64,000 nucleotides of DNA from Neotabrizicola shimadae (GTDB taxonomy: Bacteria > Pseudomonadota > Alphaproteobacteria > Rhodobacterales > Rhodobacteraceae), in NCBI RefSeq assembly GCF_019623905.1, contig NZ_CP069370.1, positions 1,178,001 through 1,242,000 of the forward strand. The letters run 5' to 3'. A program made the translations under genes and the position numbers. Within the stretch, counting starts at the first letter, position 1, and each line of letters begins with the position of its first letter. Below, piece after piece: positions 56,176 through 64,000 of this stretch. The notes beneath the pieces are model-generated. The model worked only from the letters and a program-made list of their open reading frames with translations, did no database searches and was not told where the DNA came from.

Positions 56176-57825
56176 CTACAGCGTGAAGTCGCTCAGGTCC
56201 AGCACCGTGCCGCCGGTCAGGAAGATCAGCATGTCGATCGTGCCGTCTCCAGTCGTATCCACACGGACCGCGCCGGCCGCAACCTGTACCGAGGCCAGTC
56301 CACCGCCAAGAAAGGCGCCGGTTCCGACGAAGGCAAGCGCCGTGTCCGCTGCGTCAAGCGGGGTGCCATCAAAGGCGGACAGGTCAATCCTGTCCGACCC
56401 GCGCACAAAGCCCGTGATCTGATCGGGGTCCAGGGCCAGGCTGTCGGTCACCTCGTGGAACAGGAACACATCGCGCCCAATCCCGCCGATCAGGGTGTCG
56501 CTGCCGCCGCCTCCAGCCAGGGTGTCGGCCCCGACGGCGCCTTCCAGCCGGTTGTCGCCGTTGTCGCCGGTCAAGCGGTCGCCAAAGCGCGAGCCCACCA
56601 GGTTCTCGACATTCACAAGCGTATCTCGGCCGGCGCCACCCGTGGCCTGCGCGCCAGTGATTGACAGATCGACCGTCACGCCCCGCGTCGCCAGCAAAAA
56701 GGTCACGGTGTCCGTATCCGCGCCGCCGTCCAGGTAATCGTTTCCAAGCGCCCCGATCAGCGTGTCATTCTGCGCCCCGCCGAAAAGACGGTCGGCCGCA
56801 CGGTCGTCGGTGCCCTCTTCCGGCTCGTAGAAGGCCAGAAGCCGGTCCCTGCCCGTGCCGCCATACAGGCGGTCTGCCCCGCCGCCGCCCGTCAGGGTGT
56901 CATTCCCCGCCCCACCGTTCAGCGTGTCGCTGGCGCGATCATCCACTGCCGTGAAAGGGCCGCTGAAATAAAAGCCGAAAAGCGTGTCGTTGCCGCTGCC
57001 GCCGTCCAGCCGGTCGGCATCGAACTGGCCCATCATGTAATCGGCCCCGTTGCCGCCAAACAGGCTGTCCTCGCCCAGAAAGCCCTGGATCTCGTCATTG
57101 CCGTCGTCGCCGAACAGGCGGTCGTGGCCGGTGCCTCCCACCACAGAATCGTTGCCCTGGTCGCCGTGCAGCAAGGCATCGGCGGTGCCCGCACCCACGA
57201 TGTCGTCGCCCACTCCCCCCGAGCAAAGGGCACTGTCGTCAGTGGAAATCGTGTCGTTGCCAAAGCCGCCGAACATCAGCCCATAGCCACCCAGAAGGTC
57301 GCCCCCGAACCCGCCGTACAGCTTGGTGATCCGCGTGTCGAAGTCGTCCGTCTGGACGAAGGCGGAACCGAACAACTGGTCGTTGTCGTCCCCGCCGTAA
57401 AGGATGCCGGACCCCGCCAGCGTGTCCATCCCGTCGCCGCCGTCCAGGTCGTTGAAACCCGCGCCCCCGTCCAGCACGTCATTGCCTTCGTCGCCGAAGA
57501 TGTCGTCGTAGCCGTCGCTGCCCGTCAGGCTGTCGTCGCCCGCGCCCCCCTCGATCAGCGAGGCATCGTCGCCGTTGGCGGCCTGGATCACGTCATCGCC
57601 GTCGCCGCCATAGAACGAATCATCCCCGCCGCCACCGCTTTGCAGCGTATCGTCGCCCAACCCGCCATACAGCGTGTCGGACCCGGCGCCACCGTTCAGG
57701 CTGTCATTGCCCCCGTTGCCGGACAGCAGATCGTTCAGATCGTACCCAAGGATCGTGTCCGTGCCGCCGCCGCCGCTCAACACATCCGACCGCGGTCCGC
57801 CGCGGTCACCTTCAATCAATGGCAT
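56176..57825 (-). CDS. RTX calcium-binding repeat protein
   Basis: A 549-residue protein that is almost entirely RTX nonapeptides (GGxGxDxLxG; for example GNGGNDSLNGGAGSDTLYGGLGDDTL near the N terminus). There is no catalytic domain. The C-terminal part (VQVAAGAVRVDTTGDGTIDMLIFLTGGTVLDLSDFTL) has the targeting-domain pattern shared with the protease at 9357 (DxNGDxxVDxxI, terminal DFxL), so it is probably a type I secretion substrate that folds on binding Ca2+ outside the cell. It begins directly with repeats, and the ribosome site before the ATG is weak (GGGG). Confidence 0.88.
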   Translation of the reverse strand: MPLIEGDRGGPRSDVLSGGGGTDTILGYDLNDLLSGNGGNDSLNGGAGSDTLYGGLGDDTLQSGGGGDDSFYGGDGDDVIQAANGDDASLIEGGAGDDSLTGSDGYDDIFGDEGNDVLDGGAGFNDLDGGDGMDTLAGSGILYGGDDNDQLFGSAFVQTDDFDTRITKLYGGFGGDLLGGYGLMFGGFGNDTISTDDSALCSGGVGDDIVGAGTADALLHGDQGNDSVVGGTGHDRLFGDDGNDEIQGFLGEDSLFGGNGADYMMGQFDADRLDGGSGNDTLFGFYFSGPFTAVDDRASDTLNGGAGNDTLTGGGGADRLYGGTGRDRLLAFYEPEEGTDDRAADRLFGGAQNDTLIGALGNDYLDGGADTDTVTFLLATRGVTVDLSITGAQATGGAGRDTLVNVENLVGSRFGDRLTGDNGDNRLEGAVGADTLAGGGGSDTLIGGIGRDVFLFHEVTDSLALDPDQITGFVRGSDRIDLSAFDGTPLDAADTALAFVGTGAFLGGGLASVQVAAGAVRVDTTGDGTIDMLIFLTGGTVLDLSDFTL

Positions 57826-57907
57826 GCAAAAAACCCCAGTCCAATTCCGGACAGGGTATCACAGCACATCCACCCAGCAAGGGGGGAGTGCCGTCGCACC
57901 TGACAGG

Positions 57908-59506
57908 TCAGACCATCATCTCCTTGGTCGCCGTCAATTTCAGCGCCGGGTAATCCCGCTCGGCCCGGTCGATGTCCCATTTCAGCCGCGTGAGATAGAC
58001 CATGTCGCCGTCGTTATCCGTGGCGATGTGCCCCTTGTTCAGGTTCACGAACTTCTCGACCTCGTCCTTCGCCCCCGAAACCCAGCGGGCCGAGGTGAAC
58101 TGCGAGGATTCAAACCGCACCGGCAGCGAATACTCCTGCTCGATCCGGCTGGCCAGCACGTCGAACTGCAGCGCCCCCACCACCCCCACGATGAAGCCTG
58201 ATCCGATCATCGGCTTGAACACCTTGGCGGCGCCTTCCTCGGCAAACTGCATCAGCGCCTTTTCCAGGTGCTTGGCCTTCATCGGATCGCCCGCCCGCAC
58301 CACCTGCAACAGCTCGGGCGCAAAGGACGGGATGCCGGTGAAGCGCAAGGTCTCGCCCTCGGTCAGCGCATCGCCGATGCGCAACTGCCCGTGGTTCGGG
58401 ATGCCGATGATATCGCCCGCCCAGGCCTCTTCCGCCAGCTCGCGGTCGGCCGCCAGGAACAAGACCGGGTTCGTCACCGACATGGGCTTCTTCGTGCGCA
58501 CATGCATCAGCTTCATGCCGCGCTCGAAATGCCCCGAGGCAAGGCGCACAAAGGCCACCCGGTCACGGTGCTTGGGGTCCATGTTGGCCTGCACCTTGAA
58601 GACAAAGCCCGCCACCGAGGTTTCCTCCGGCGAAACCTCGCGCTCCGCGGCCTTCTGCGGCTGCGGCTCGGGCCCGTATTCGCCGATCCCCTCCATCAGC
58701 TCCTTCACCCCGAAAGAGTTGATGGCCGAGCCGAACCAGATCGGCGTCATGTGGCCTTCCAGGATCGACTGGCGGTTGAAGGCGGGCAAAAGCTCCCGCG
58801 CCATCTCGATCTCCTCGCGGAACTTGGCCAGCAGATCCGCCGGCACATGGTCCGCCAGCTTCGGGTCGTCCAGGCCAGAGATCTTCACCGATTCCGCCAC
58901 GCGGTTGCGGTCGGCGCGGTCCATGATCTCCAGCCGGTCGTGCAAGAGGTCATAGGCGCCCACGAAATCGCGCCCCATCCCGATGGGCCAGGACGCCGGC
59001 GTCACGTCGATTGCCAGGCTTTCCTGGATCTCGTCGATGATCTCGAACGTGTCGCGGCTTTCGCGGTCCATCTTGTTGCAGAAGGTCAGGATCGGCAGGT
59101 CGCGCAGCCGGCACACCTCGAACAGCTTGCGCGTCTGGCTTTCCACGCCTTTCGCGCCGTCGATCACCATCACCGCCGCATCCACCGCCGTCAGCGTGCG
59201 ATAGGTGTCCTCGGAAAAGTCGCTGTGGCCGGGCGTGTCCACCAGGTTGAACCGGAACTGGCCAAAGTCGAACGACATCGCCGAGGCCGAAACCGAAATC
59301 CCGCGCTCCTGTTCCAGCTTCATGAAGTCCGACCGTGTGCGCCGGGCCTCGCCCTTGGCGCGCACCTGTCCGGCCATCTGGATCGCGCCCCCGAACAGCA
59401 GGAACTTTTCCGTCAGCGTGGTCTTGCCGGCGTCGGGGTGCGAGATGATCGCAAAGGTCCGGCGGCGGGCGATCTCGGGCGGGAGTTGGGGGCGGTTATC
59501 CAGCAT
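57908..59506 (-). CDS. prfC: Peptide chain release factor 3
   Basis: GTPase that recycles RF1 and RF2 after termination. The 532 residues show G1 SHPDAGKTTLTEK, the G2 region with ERGISVSASAM, G3 VDTPGHSDF, G4 FCNKMDRE and the RF3-typical GVVGALQFDVLASRIEQEY near the C-terminal domain. The LPPEIARRRTFAIISHPD beginning matches the family. It is followed, on the same strand, by the RTX gene after 82 bp. The upstream neighbour is the divergent multihaem cytochrome gene. Confidence 0.96.
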   Translation of the reverse strand: MLDNRPQLPPEIARRRTFAIISHPDAGKTTLTEKFLLFGGAIQMAGQVRAKGEARRTRSDFMKLEQERGISVSASAMSFDFGQFRFNLVDTPGHSDFSEDTYRTLTAVDAAVMVIDGAKGVESQTRKLFEVCRLRDLPILTFCNKMDRESRDTFEIIDEIQESLAIDVTPASWPIGMGRDFVGAYDLLHDRLEIMDRADRNRVAESVKISGLDDPKLADHVPADLLAKFREEIEMARELLPAFNRQSILEGHMTPIWFGSAINSFGVKELMEGIGEYGPEPQPQKAAEREVSPEETSVAGFVFKVQANMDPKHRDRVAFVRLASGHFERGMKLMHVRTKKPMSVTNPVLFLAADRELAEEAWAGDIIGIPNHGQLRIGDALTEGETLRFTGIPSFAPELLQVVRAGDPMKAKHLEKALMQFAEEGAAKVFKPMIGSGFIVGVVGALQFDVLASRIEQEYSLPVRFESSQFTSARWVSGAKDEVEKFVNLNKGHIATDNDGDMVYLTRLKWDIDRAERDYPALKLTATKEMMV

Positions 59507-59644
59507 GGGCGCGGTATAGCGGCGCTGGCGCGATGGGAAAAGCCCTGCCGCACATCGCCAATCTTCGGCAGACAGAAGGCGGGAATCGCCCTAAGGTAAT
59601 GTGGCGCGCCCGAAATTGACCATTCGGAACAGGACAGAAGAAAC

Positions 59645-61450
59645 ATGCAAAGCGGTGTGTGGCTTCGGGCCGCGGCAATTGTCGCCGGCCTGGGCGTGCT
59701 TGGGGCGGCCATCGGTGGCCTTGTGATTTCCTCCGGGCTTGCGCCCACATCCGCCCGCCCGCCGGATTCTCCGCTCACCGTCGATTTCCTGCACGGCACC
59801 TTCAAGGCCGCCGTCGCCCGTGGCGGCGAGACCATCGCCGTGCCCGAAACCATCGACCTCACCGATCCCGGCCTCATCCGCCTGGGTGCCGGGCACTACG
59901 CCAACACCTGTGCCAGCTGCCACGGCGCGCCGGGCATGGGGCAAAGCCCGCTGGCGCTGATGATGCGCCCCTCGCCGCAACACCTGCCCTCGGTCGTGGG
60001 CCAGTTCACCGACCCCGAGCTTTACTGGATCCTGCGCGAAGGCGTGCGCTTCTCGGCCATGCCCGCCTGGCCGTCCGAGACCAACCACGATGAGATCTGG
60101 GCGGTGGTCGCCTTCCTGCGCCAGCTTCCCACCATGTCTGCCGACCAGTTCGCCGTCCTGCGCACCGGGCCCGATCCGCAAGCCCCCGTCACCCCCTGGG
60201 GCCACACGGGCGAGACGGTCGCCACTCGCTTCGGCGAGCCGTCGCCCCCACTGGACGAATACGCCTATCTCGCGCCCACCCCCGGATGGACACCCATCGG
60301 CCTGGACGAACGCCCGCTTGGCCGCTGCACCGCCTGCCACGGCGCCGATGGTTCCGGCACGGTGACAAACGGCCATGCCCCGAACCTCACGCTGCTGGAC
60401 GAGGCCAAGATCGCCGCCGCGCTGCGCGGCTATGCCGATGGTAGCCGCCCAAGCGGCATGATGGCCATCGTCGCCTCGTCGCTCTCTTCCAGCCAGATCG
60501 ACGCGCTGGCCGCGCATTTTGCCGCCCTGCCGGATGTGCCCTCGCCAAAGCCCACGAAGGGCGATGCCGCGCGCGGCGCGCTGATCGCGGCGCAGGGCCT
60601 GCCCGCCGCCGGCGTGCCGGCCTGCCTGTCCTGCCACGCCACCGCGGTGCGGGAAAAGCTGCCGCTCATCCGCCCGCCCGTGCTGCAAGGCCAGTCGCAG
60701 CCCTATCTGATGGCGCGGCTCGATACATTCGCCGCACAGCAGGGACGCGCCTCGCCCGGCGTGACCTGGAACCCGATGCCTGCCATCGCCGGCGGTCTCA
60801 CCGCCCAGGATCGCGCCGATGTCGCGGCCTGGTTCACCTCTCTCGCGCCGGATGCCGATCTTGCGGCAACGCCGGTCACGCCCACGGCCGACCAGGTCGC
60901 TACCGCGCAGGGCCTTGTCACCCAGGTCTGCTCGCGCTGCCATACCGCTGCGCTGACGGGCGATGCGGCGGGCGGGATCGCCAATCTCACGGGCCAGACC
61001 TCCGCCTATCTCGGCAACCAGCTTTGGGCCTTCCATACCCAACGGCGCAGCGCCAGCCAGATGGTCCAGACCGCCGGTCCCCTGACCGAAGATCAGATCG
61101 CCGCCCTGTCGCTCCAGATCGGCACGCTGGAACATGCCGCGGGGCTGGACCCGGTAAAGGGCGGACTTCCCGTCACCGACGCCGCCCTTCAGGCCGCGGG
61201 CCAGCTTGTGGCCTCTGGCGATCCGGCGCGCGGACTGCCGGCCTGTTCCTCCTGCCACGGGGCCGACACGCGCGCGGTCTTCGACCTCGCGCCACGGCTG
61301 GAAGGGCAGGGGCAGATCTACCTCCAGCGCCGGCTTGGCAGTTTTGCCGAAGGTCGCGACCTCGCCCCCTGGTCGCCGATGCACGCCATCGCCTCGGCCC
61401 TCAGCCAGGACGAACGCACCGCGCTGGCCGGTTGGTACGCCCGAAACTGA
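59645..61450 (+). CDS. Five-haem c-type cytochrome
   Basis: A 601-residue membrane-anchored periplasmic cytochrome with five CxxCH motifs: Cys89 (CASCH), Cys228 (CTACH), Cys327 (CLSCH), Cys429 (CSRCH) and Cys534 (CSSCH). An uncleaved N-terminal helix (AAAIVAGLGVLGAAIGGLVI) anchors it. The spacing of about 100 residues indicates five class I-like domains in tandem, alternating in kind (domains three to five resemble cytochrome c4-type units). No partner enzyme is adjacent. It is divergent from prfC, and its stop forms a hairpin with that of the next gene. The electron partner is unknown. Confidence 0.9.
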   Translation: MQSGVWLRAAAIVAGLGVLGAAIGGLVISSGLAPTSARPPDSPLTVDFLHGTFKAAVARGGETIAVPETIDLTDPGLIRLGAGHYANTCASCHGAPGMGQSPLALMMRPSPQHLPSVVGQFTDPELYWILREGVRFSAMPAWPSETNHDEIWAVVAFLRQLPTMSADQFAVLRTGPDPQAPVTPWGHTGETVATRFGEPSPPLDEYAYLAPTPGWTPIGLDERPLGRCTACHGADGSGTVTNGHAPNLTLLDEAKIAAALRGYADGSRPSGMMAIVASSLSSSQIDALAAHFAALPDVPSPKPTKGDAARGALIAAQGLPAAGVPACLSCHATAVREKLPLIRPPVLQGQSQPYLMARLDTFAAQQGRASPGVTWNPMPAIAGGLTAQDRADVAAWFTSLAPDADLAATPVTPTADQVATAQGLVTQVCSRCHTAALTGDAAGGIANLTGQTSAYLGNQLWAFHTQRRSASQMVQTAGPLTEDQIAALSLQIGTLEHAAGLDPVKGGLPVTDAALQAAGQLVASGDPARGLPACSSCHGADTRAVFDLAPRLEGQGQIYLQRRLGSFAEGRDLAPWSPMHAIASALSQDERTALAGWYARN

Positions 61451-61463
61451 GGCCGCGCCTCAG
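61447..61463. terminator. Hairpin covering two convergent stop codons
   Basis: ctgaggc-cgc-gcctcag is a perfect 7-bp stem with a 3-nt loop. It contains the TGA of the cytochrome gene (61448-61450) and the stop (minus strand) of the membrane-protein gene (61460-61462). It probably acts for both genes; no T-run. Confidence 0.5.
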
Positions 61464-61915
61464 ATGTGGGTCAGCACCACCACCGCCAGAACCGCCGCGG
61501 CCCACAGGTCCGTGGCCATGGCGGTGGTCTCGTTGCGGGTCTTGTCGGGCGTCGGGATGTGGCGAATCCCGGCGGCCCCATAGAACACCGTGCCCGCCAC
61601 CGCCGCGGGCAGCACGAAGCCCGGCGCCGCCACGGCGATCAGGCCAAGCGTGGCCATCGAGATATTGGCAAAGCCCAGTTCCTGGATGACCTGCTGCGCC
61701 TCGTTTCCGGTAAAGCGGAAGATCTCGCGCGCGGTGAACTCGGGTTGCAGCCATTGCCGCAAACCGGCCAGCATCAGCCGCACGCCCACAGCCCAGAAGA
61801 CGAACCATTGCCCCAGAAGCGTCGCCCATCCGGCTTCGCTTCCAAGGACCAGGGCCAGGCCGACCGACAGGGCCGGCAGGACAAACATGGTCAGGACAAG
61901 AATGGCGACATACAT
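61460..61915 (-). CDS. Small integral membrane protein (DUF6790-like)
   Basis: A 151-residue protein with four hydrophobic helices (YVAILVLTMFVLPALSVGLAL; LGQWFVFWAVGVRLMLAGL; ISMATLGLIAVAAPGFVLPAAVAGTVF; MATDLWAAAVLAVVVL). The loop LQPEFTAREIFRFTGNEAQQVIQELGFANISM recalls DUF6790. The ATG at 61915 has GGGAG at good spacing; the longer frame to 62014 is not favoured. A CtrA box 121 bp upstream and a palindrome beyond suggest control by CtrA. The function is unknown. Confidence 0.72.
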   Translation of the reverse strand: MYVAILVLTMFVLPALSVGLALVLGSEAGWATLLGQWFVFWAVGVRLMLAGLRQWLQPEFTAREIFRFTGNEAQQVIQELGFANISMATLGLIAVAAPGFVLPAAVAGTVFYGAAGIRHIPTPDKTRNETTAMATDLWAAAVLAVVVLTHI

Positions 61916-62036
61916 CCGGGGCTCCCGCTGAAGACGCGCGCAGCTTCCGCGTTCCGGGCGCGCGGGTAAAGCCTCAGATCGCGGGCGCCACAGATCAAGG
62001 GCGCAAGGAAACACGGGCGCCAGGCTCGGACAATCC

Positions 62037-62051
62037 TTAAGTCCAAGTTAA
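62037..62051 (-). promoter_or_regulatory. CtrA-box identical to the one at 11494
   Basis: ttaagtccaagttaa, TTAA-N7-TTAA with the same seven-base spacer as the box before the metalloprotease gene. It is 121 bp upstream of the membrane-protein ATG on the minus strand, compared with 136 bp for the other copy. Control by CtrA is inferred from the consensus. Confidence 0.65.
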
Positions 62052-62090
62052 GACGCCCGCGCAACCCGTTGAAATTGCTTGATCATGGCA

Positions 62091-62110
62091 GGCGTCCGAG
62101 CTCGGACGCC
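62091..62110. promoter_or_regulatory. 20-bp perfect palindrome, copy 2
   Basis: ggcgtccgagctcggacgcc, whose inner 18 bp are identical to 11549-11566 and lie exactly 40 bp from the CtrA box, as in the other copy. It directly abuts the stop codon of the Hint-domain gene (62111-62113), so a role as 3' hairpin for that gene cannot be excluded. Confidence 0.6.
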
Positions 62111-63100
62111 TCAGCGCCGGTCCGGCCCGAGCAACACGTCCAGAGCCTCCCGCCCGGCCTCGGTCCCGAAATGCTGGCTCTGCTTCAGCCCCGGAAACCG
62201 GGCCCGGATCTCGTCGGCAAACTCAGGGGGCAGCCGGGTCACCGTGGCCTCGTTGACCATCAGGCTCTCCGCCGGCACCCCCTCGGCATAGATGATCTCA
62301 TGCCGGTCGAAGACCAGGCTGAAATACTCGACCACCGCCCCCTCGCGGATAAACACCCGCTCCCCATCCACCAGATGCTTGGCCTGGACCAGGATCTCCG
62401 CCGTGGGCAAAGCCCCCCGCCGCCGCTGGTACAGGAACATCCGGTGATGCTGGCTCACGATCAGGTCCCCCGAATTGCCCAGCAACCCGGCCTGGATCAC
62501 CACCGGCGCAAAAGCCCCCACGCCCCGCAGCGTGGCCCGCCCGATCCAGCGGATCGGCTGCGGCCCGTGGTCCCGCGTCAGCACCCGGTCCCCCGGCTGC
62601 AGCCGCTCGATCGGCACCTGCTCGCCCGTGCCCAGGGTAATCATCGTCCCCCGGGCAAAGGACACGCAGACCAGGTCCGCCAGCGGCGCCGGATCCGGCG
62701 CGGCCTCGGTCTGCAGCAGGGTGTACTCGATCCGCGGCCCCATCGGAGACAAGGGCAGCGCCAGCCGCGTCCCCCCCGCCAGCGCCAGCACCAGGAGCTC
62801 CACCCTGTCCCCGTCGGGCGACATGAGCGTCAGCCGCGACTCCAGCGCGATGGTCTCGCCGGGCGCGCCCACCTCGCTCCCCGCCGCCACCCGCTGCCCG
62901 CCACCCCCCGCGATCACCAGCCGCAAGGGCTTTGCCCGAGGGTCCAGCTCATAGACGTCGCCGGGGCAAAGCGTCTCGGGATGCCCGATCCCCTCGTCAT
63001 GGTTCACCCCATGGCTGACGAAGATATCCTCGGCGTGGAACAGCTGGACCGCATGGCCGGGCAGCAGCGGATCGGACCCTGGGTCGATCGGCGAGGTCAT
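62111..63100 (-). CDS. Hint-domain protein
   Basis: A 329-residue protein whose C-terminal half is a Hint (Hedgehog/intein) domain beginning at Cys145 (CVSFARGTMI), with GEQVPIERLQPGDRVLTRDHG, WIGRATL and SQHHRMFLYQ. The N-terminal half (1-140) is a beta-rich region unlike known enzymes. Such Hint_2-type proteins are common in Rhodobacteraceae, some of them next to secreted RTX proteins; whether they splice or self-cleave is not known. ATG 63100 has AAGGA 7 bp upstream. No signal peptide is visible. Confidence 0.87.
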   Translation of the reverse strand: MTSPIDPGSDPLLPGHAVQLFHAEDIFVSHGVNHDEGIGHPETLCPGDVYELDPRAKPLRLVIAGGGGQRVAAGSEVGAPGETIALESRLTLMSPDGDRVELLVLALAGGTRLALPLSPMGPRIEYTLLQTEAAPDPAPLADLVCVSFARGTMITLGTGEQVPIERLQPGDRVLTRDHGPQPIRWIGRATLRGVGAFAPVVIQAGLLGNSGDLIVSQHHRMFLYQRRRGALPTAEILVQAKHLVDGERVFIREGAVVEYFSLVFDRHEIIYAEGVPAESLMVNEATVTRLPPEFADEIRARFPGLKQSQHFGTEAGREALDVLLGPDRR

Positions 63101-63149
63101 GGGGCGGTCCTTCGGGTCGTGGGCTTCCTGCGGCCTAGCAAAGCAGGGA

Positions 63150-63170
63150 CCTTGGCGCAACCGGCCAAGG
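63150..63170. promoter_or_regulatory. Inverted repeat in the Hint/SDR divergent region
   Basis: ccttggc (63150-63156) and gccaagg (63164-63170), 7 bp apart, lie midway in the 134-bp region between the divergent genes. A possible operator. No clear promoter hexamers could be assigned. Confidence 0.35.
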
Positions 63171-63234
63171 CGCCTTTCCCTTGCACGAGGCGGTGAGGCT
63201 GGTAGCAAGGGGCGAAACCGGACAGGAGAACGCG

Positions 63235-64000
63235 ATGGATCTGGGCATCAGGGGCAGGAAGGCGCTGGTCTGCGCCGGATCGAAGGGGCTTGGCCGCGGC
63301 TGCGCCGAGGCGCTGGCCGGGGCGGGTGTCGACCTGATCCTGAACGCCCGCGGCTCGGAGGCTCTGGAGGCGACGGCCGAGGCAATCCGCGTGCGCCACG
63401 GCGTCGCGGTCAGCACCATCGCCGCCGACATCGTGACCGAGGCCGGGCGGGCCGAGGTTCTGGCCGCTGCGGGCGAGGTCGACATCCTCGTGACCAACGC
63501 CGGCGGCCCGCCGCCGGGCCTTTGGTCCGACTGGGGCCGAGAGGATTTCATCAAGGCGCTTGATGCCAACATGCTGACCCCCATCGCCCTGATGACGGCC
63601 CTCGTGCCCGGCATGATGACGCGCAAATGGGGCAGGGTGGTCAACATCACCAGCCAGTCGGTCAAGGCCCCCATCCCGCAGCTTGGCCTGTCGAACGCGG
63701 CGCGGACCGGGCTGACCGGCTATGTCGCGGGCACCTCGCGGCAGGTCGCGCCCTTTGGCGTGACGATCAACAACCTTCTGCCCGGCATCCATGACACAGA
63801 CCGCGCGACCGCGCTGGACGGCGGCGTGGTGAAGGCCAAGGGCATCTCGCTGGCCGAGGCGCGGGCCGAGCGCATGGCGACCATCCCGGCGCGGCGCTAT
63901 GGAACAGCCGAGGAGTTCGGGGCGATGTGCGCCTTCCTCTGCTCGGTCCATGCCGGGTTCATCGTGGGGCAGAACATCCTTCTGGACGGTGGCGCCACGA
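63235..64000 (+). CDS. Atypical short-chain dehydrogenase/reductase (cut by window edge)
   Basis: 255 codons are in the window and the frame is open at the end. The Rossmann N terminus is MDLGIRGRKALVCAGSKGLGRG (GxxxGxG with Ser for the usual Thr), with NAGG after the fourth strand and Ser140 in NITSQS. The usual YxxxK catalytic pair is missing: the aligned segment reads GLSNAARTGL. This fits the SDR subgroup that departs from the catalytic tetrad (BKR_like_SDR_like), whose activity is not well known. The ATG at 63235 follows GACAGGAGAAC. The C-terminal LLDGGAT is also SDR-typical. Confidence 0.88.
   Translation, partial: MDLGIRGRKALVCAGSKGLGRGCAEALAGAGVDLILNARGSEALEATAEAIRVRHGVAVSTIAADIVTEAGRAEVLAAAGEVDILVTNAGGPPPGLWSDWGREDFIKALDANMLTPIALMTALVPGMMTRKWGRVVNITSQSVKAPIPQLGLSNAARTGLTGYVAGTSRQVAPFGVTINNLLPGIHDTDRATALDGGVVKAKGISLAEARAERMATIPARRYGTAEEFGAMCAFLCSVHAGFIVGQNILLDGGAT

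Noticed and set aside
56176-57825. RTX repeat DNA considered as a satellite or CRISPR-like array
   Set aside because: Periodicity of 27 bp is in frame with GGxGxDxxx codons and units are degenerate; there are no spacers.

Overview
The window (about 64 kb, high GC, densely packed genes with many ATGA/TGATG overlaps) looks like the chromosome of a member of the Rhodobacteraceae (Alphaproteobacteria). Reasons: an Rrf2/IscR regulator without the usual three cluster cysteines heading an isc/suf operon; a 14-subunit nuo operon interrupted by extra reading frames, including a DUF5337-type gene, as known from Rhodobacter; a cyanide-insensitive bd oxidase; CtrA-type TTAA-N7-TTAA sites; and Hint/RTX proteins typical of the group. 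I saw no tRNA, rRNA, CRISPR, IS element or prophage. No gene-free stretch exceeds about 270 bases. The genus cannot be decided from the sequence.

Layout. 1-9306: partial alpha/beta hydrolase (minus strand), then the Fe-S cluster operon iscR - IscS-type desulfurase - sufB - three non-Suf genes - sufC - sufD - two YIP1-like membrane genes - sufS, all on the plus strand, with an Iron-Rhodo-box over the promoter and a second copy inside the desulfurase gene. 9357-13125 (minus): serralysin-like RTX metalloprotease and mmsA; a LysR gene diverges from mmsA. 14160-15171: CBS-domain protein and coaD. 15175-18630 (minus): cioB, cioA (bd oxidase) and moaA. 18712-24216: a lipoprotein gene (plus), then a minus-strand run glmU-glmS-DUF3833-PNPOx-AlkD. 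24300-28674 (plus): gph, then an overlapping operon MFS - DegT aminotransferase - DUF1622 - MOSC.

28786-51715 (plus): nuoA-N with nine or ten inserted genes (sulfotransferase, small membrane proteins, three related exported proteins, DUF3291, a lipoprotein, a CMD-family protein, a periplasmic protein). It runs on into birA, coaX and RNase J with overlaps or very short gaps. 51703-64000: DEAD-box helicase (minus), phytase-like esterase and OsmC (plus), an unknown protein, an RTX-repeat protein and prfC (minus), a five-haem cytochrome c (plus), a small membrane protein and a Hint-domain protein (minus), and a partial atypical SDR (plus).

How they fit together. The Suf operon supplies Fe-S clusters, of which complex I (encoded 20 kb away) is a large consumer; IscR probably couples its expression to iron and cluster supply. 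Complex I and the bd oxidase are the two visible respiratory modules. A secretion theme runs through the window (serralysin, RTX protein, Hint protein), but no type I transporter is present. The most unusual observation is a composite regulatory element found twice: a CtrA box with an identical spacer, followed exactly 40 bp later by the same 18-bp palindrome. One copy lies upstream of the serralysin gene, the other upstream of a small membrane-protein gene 50 kb away.
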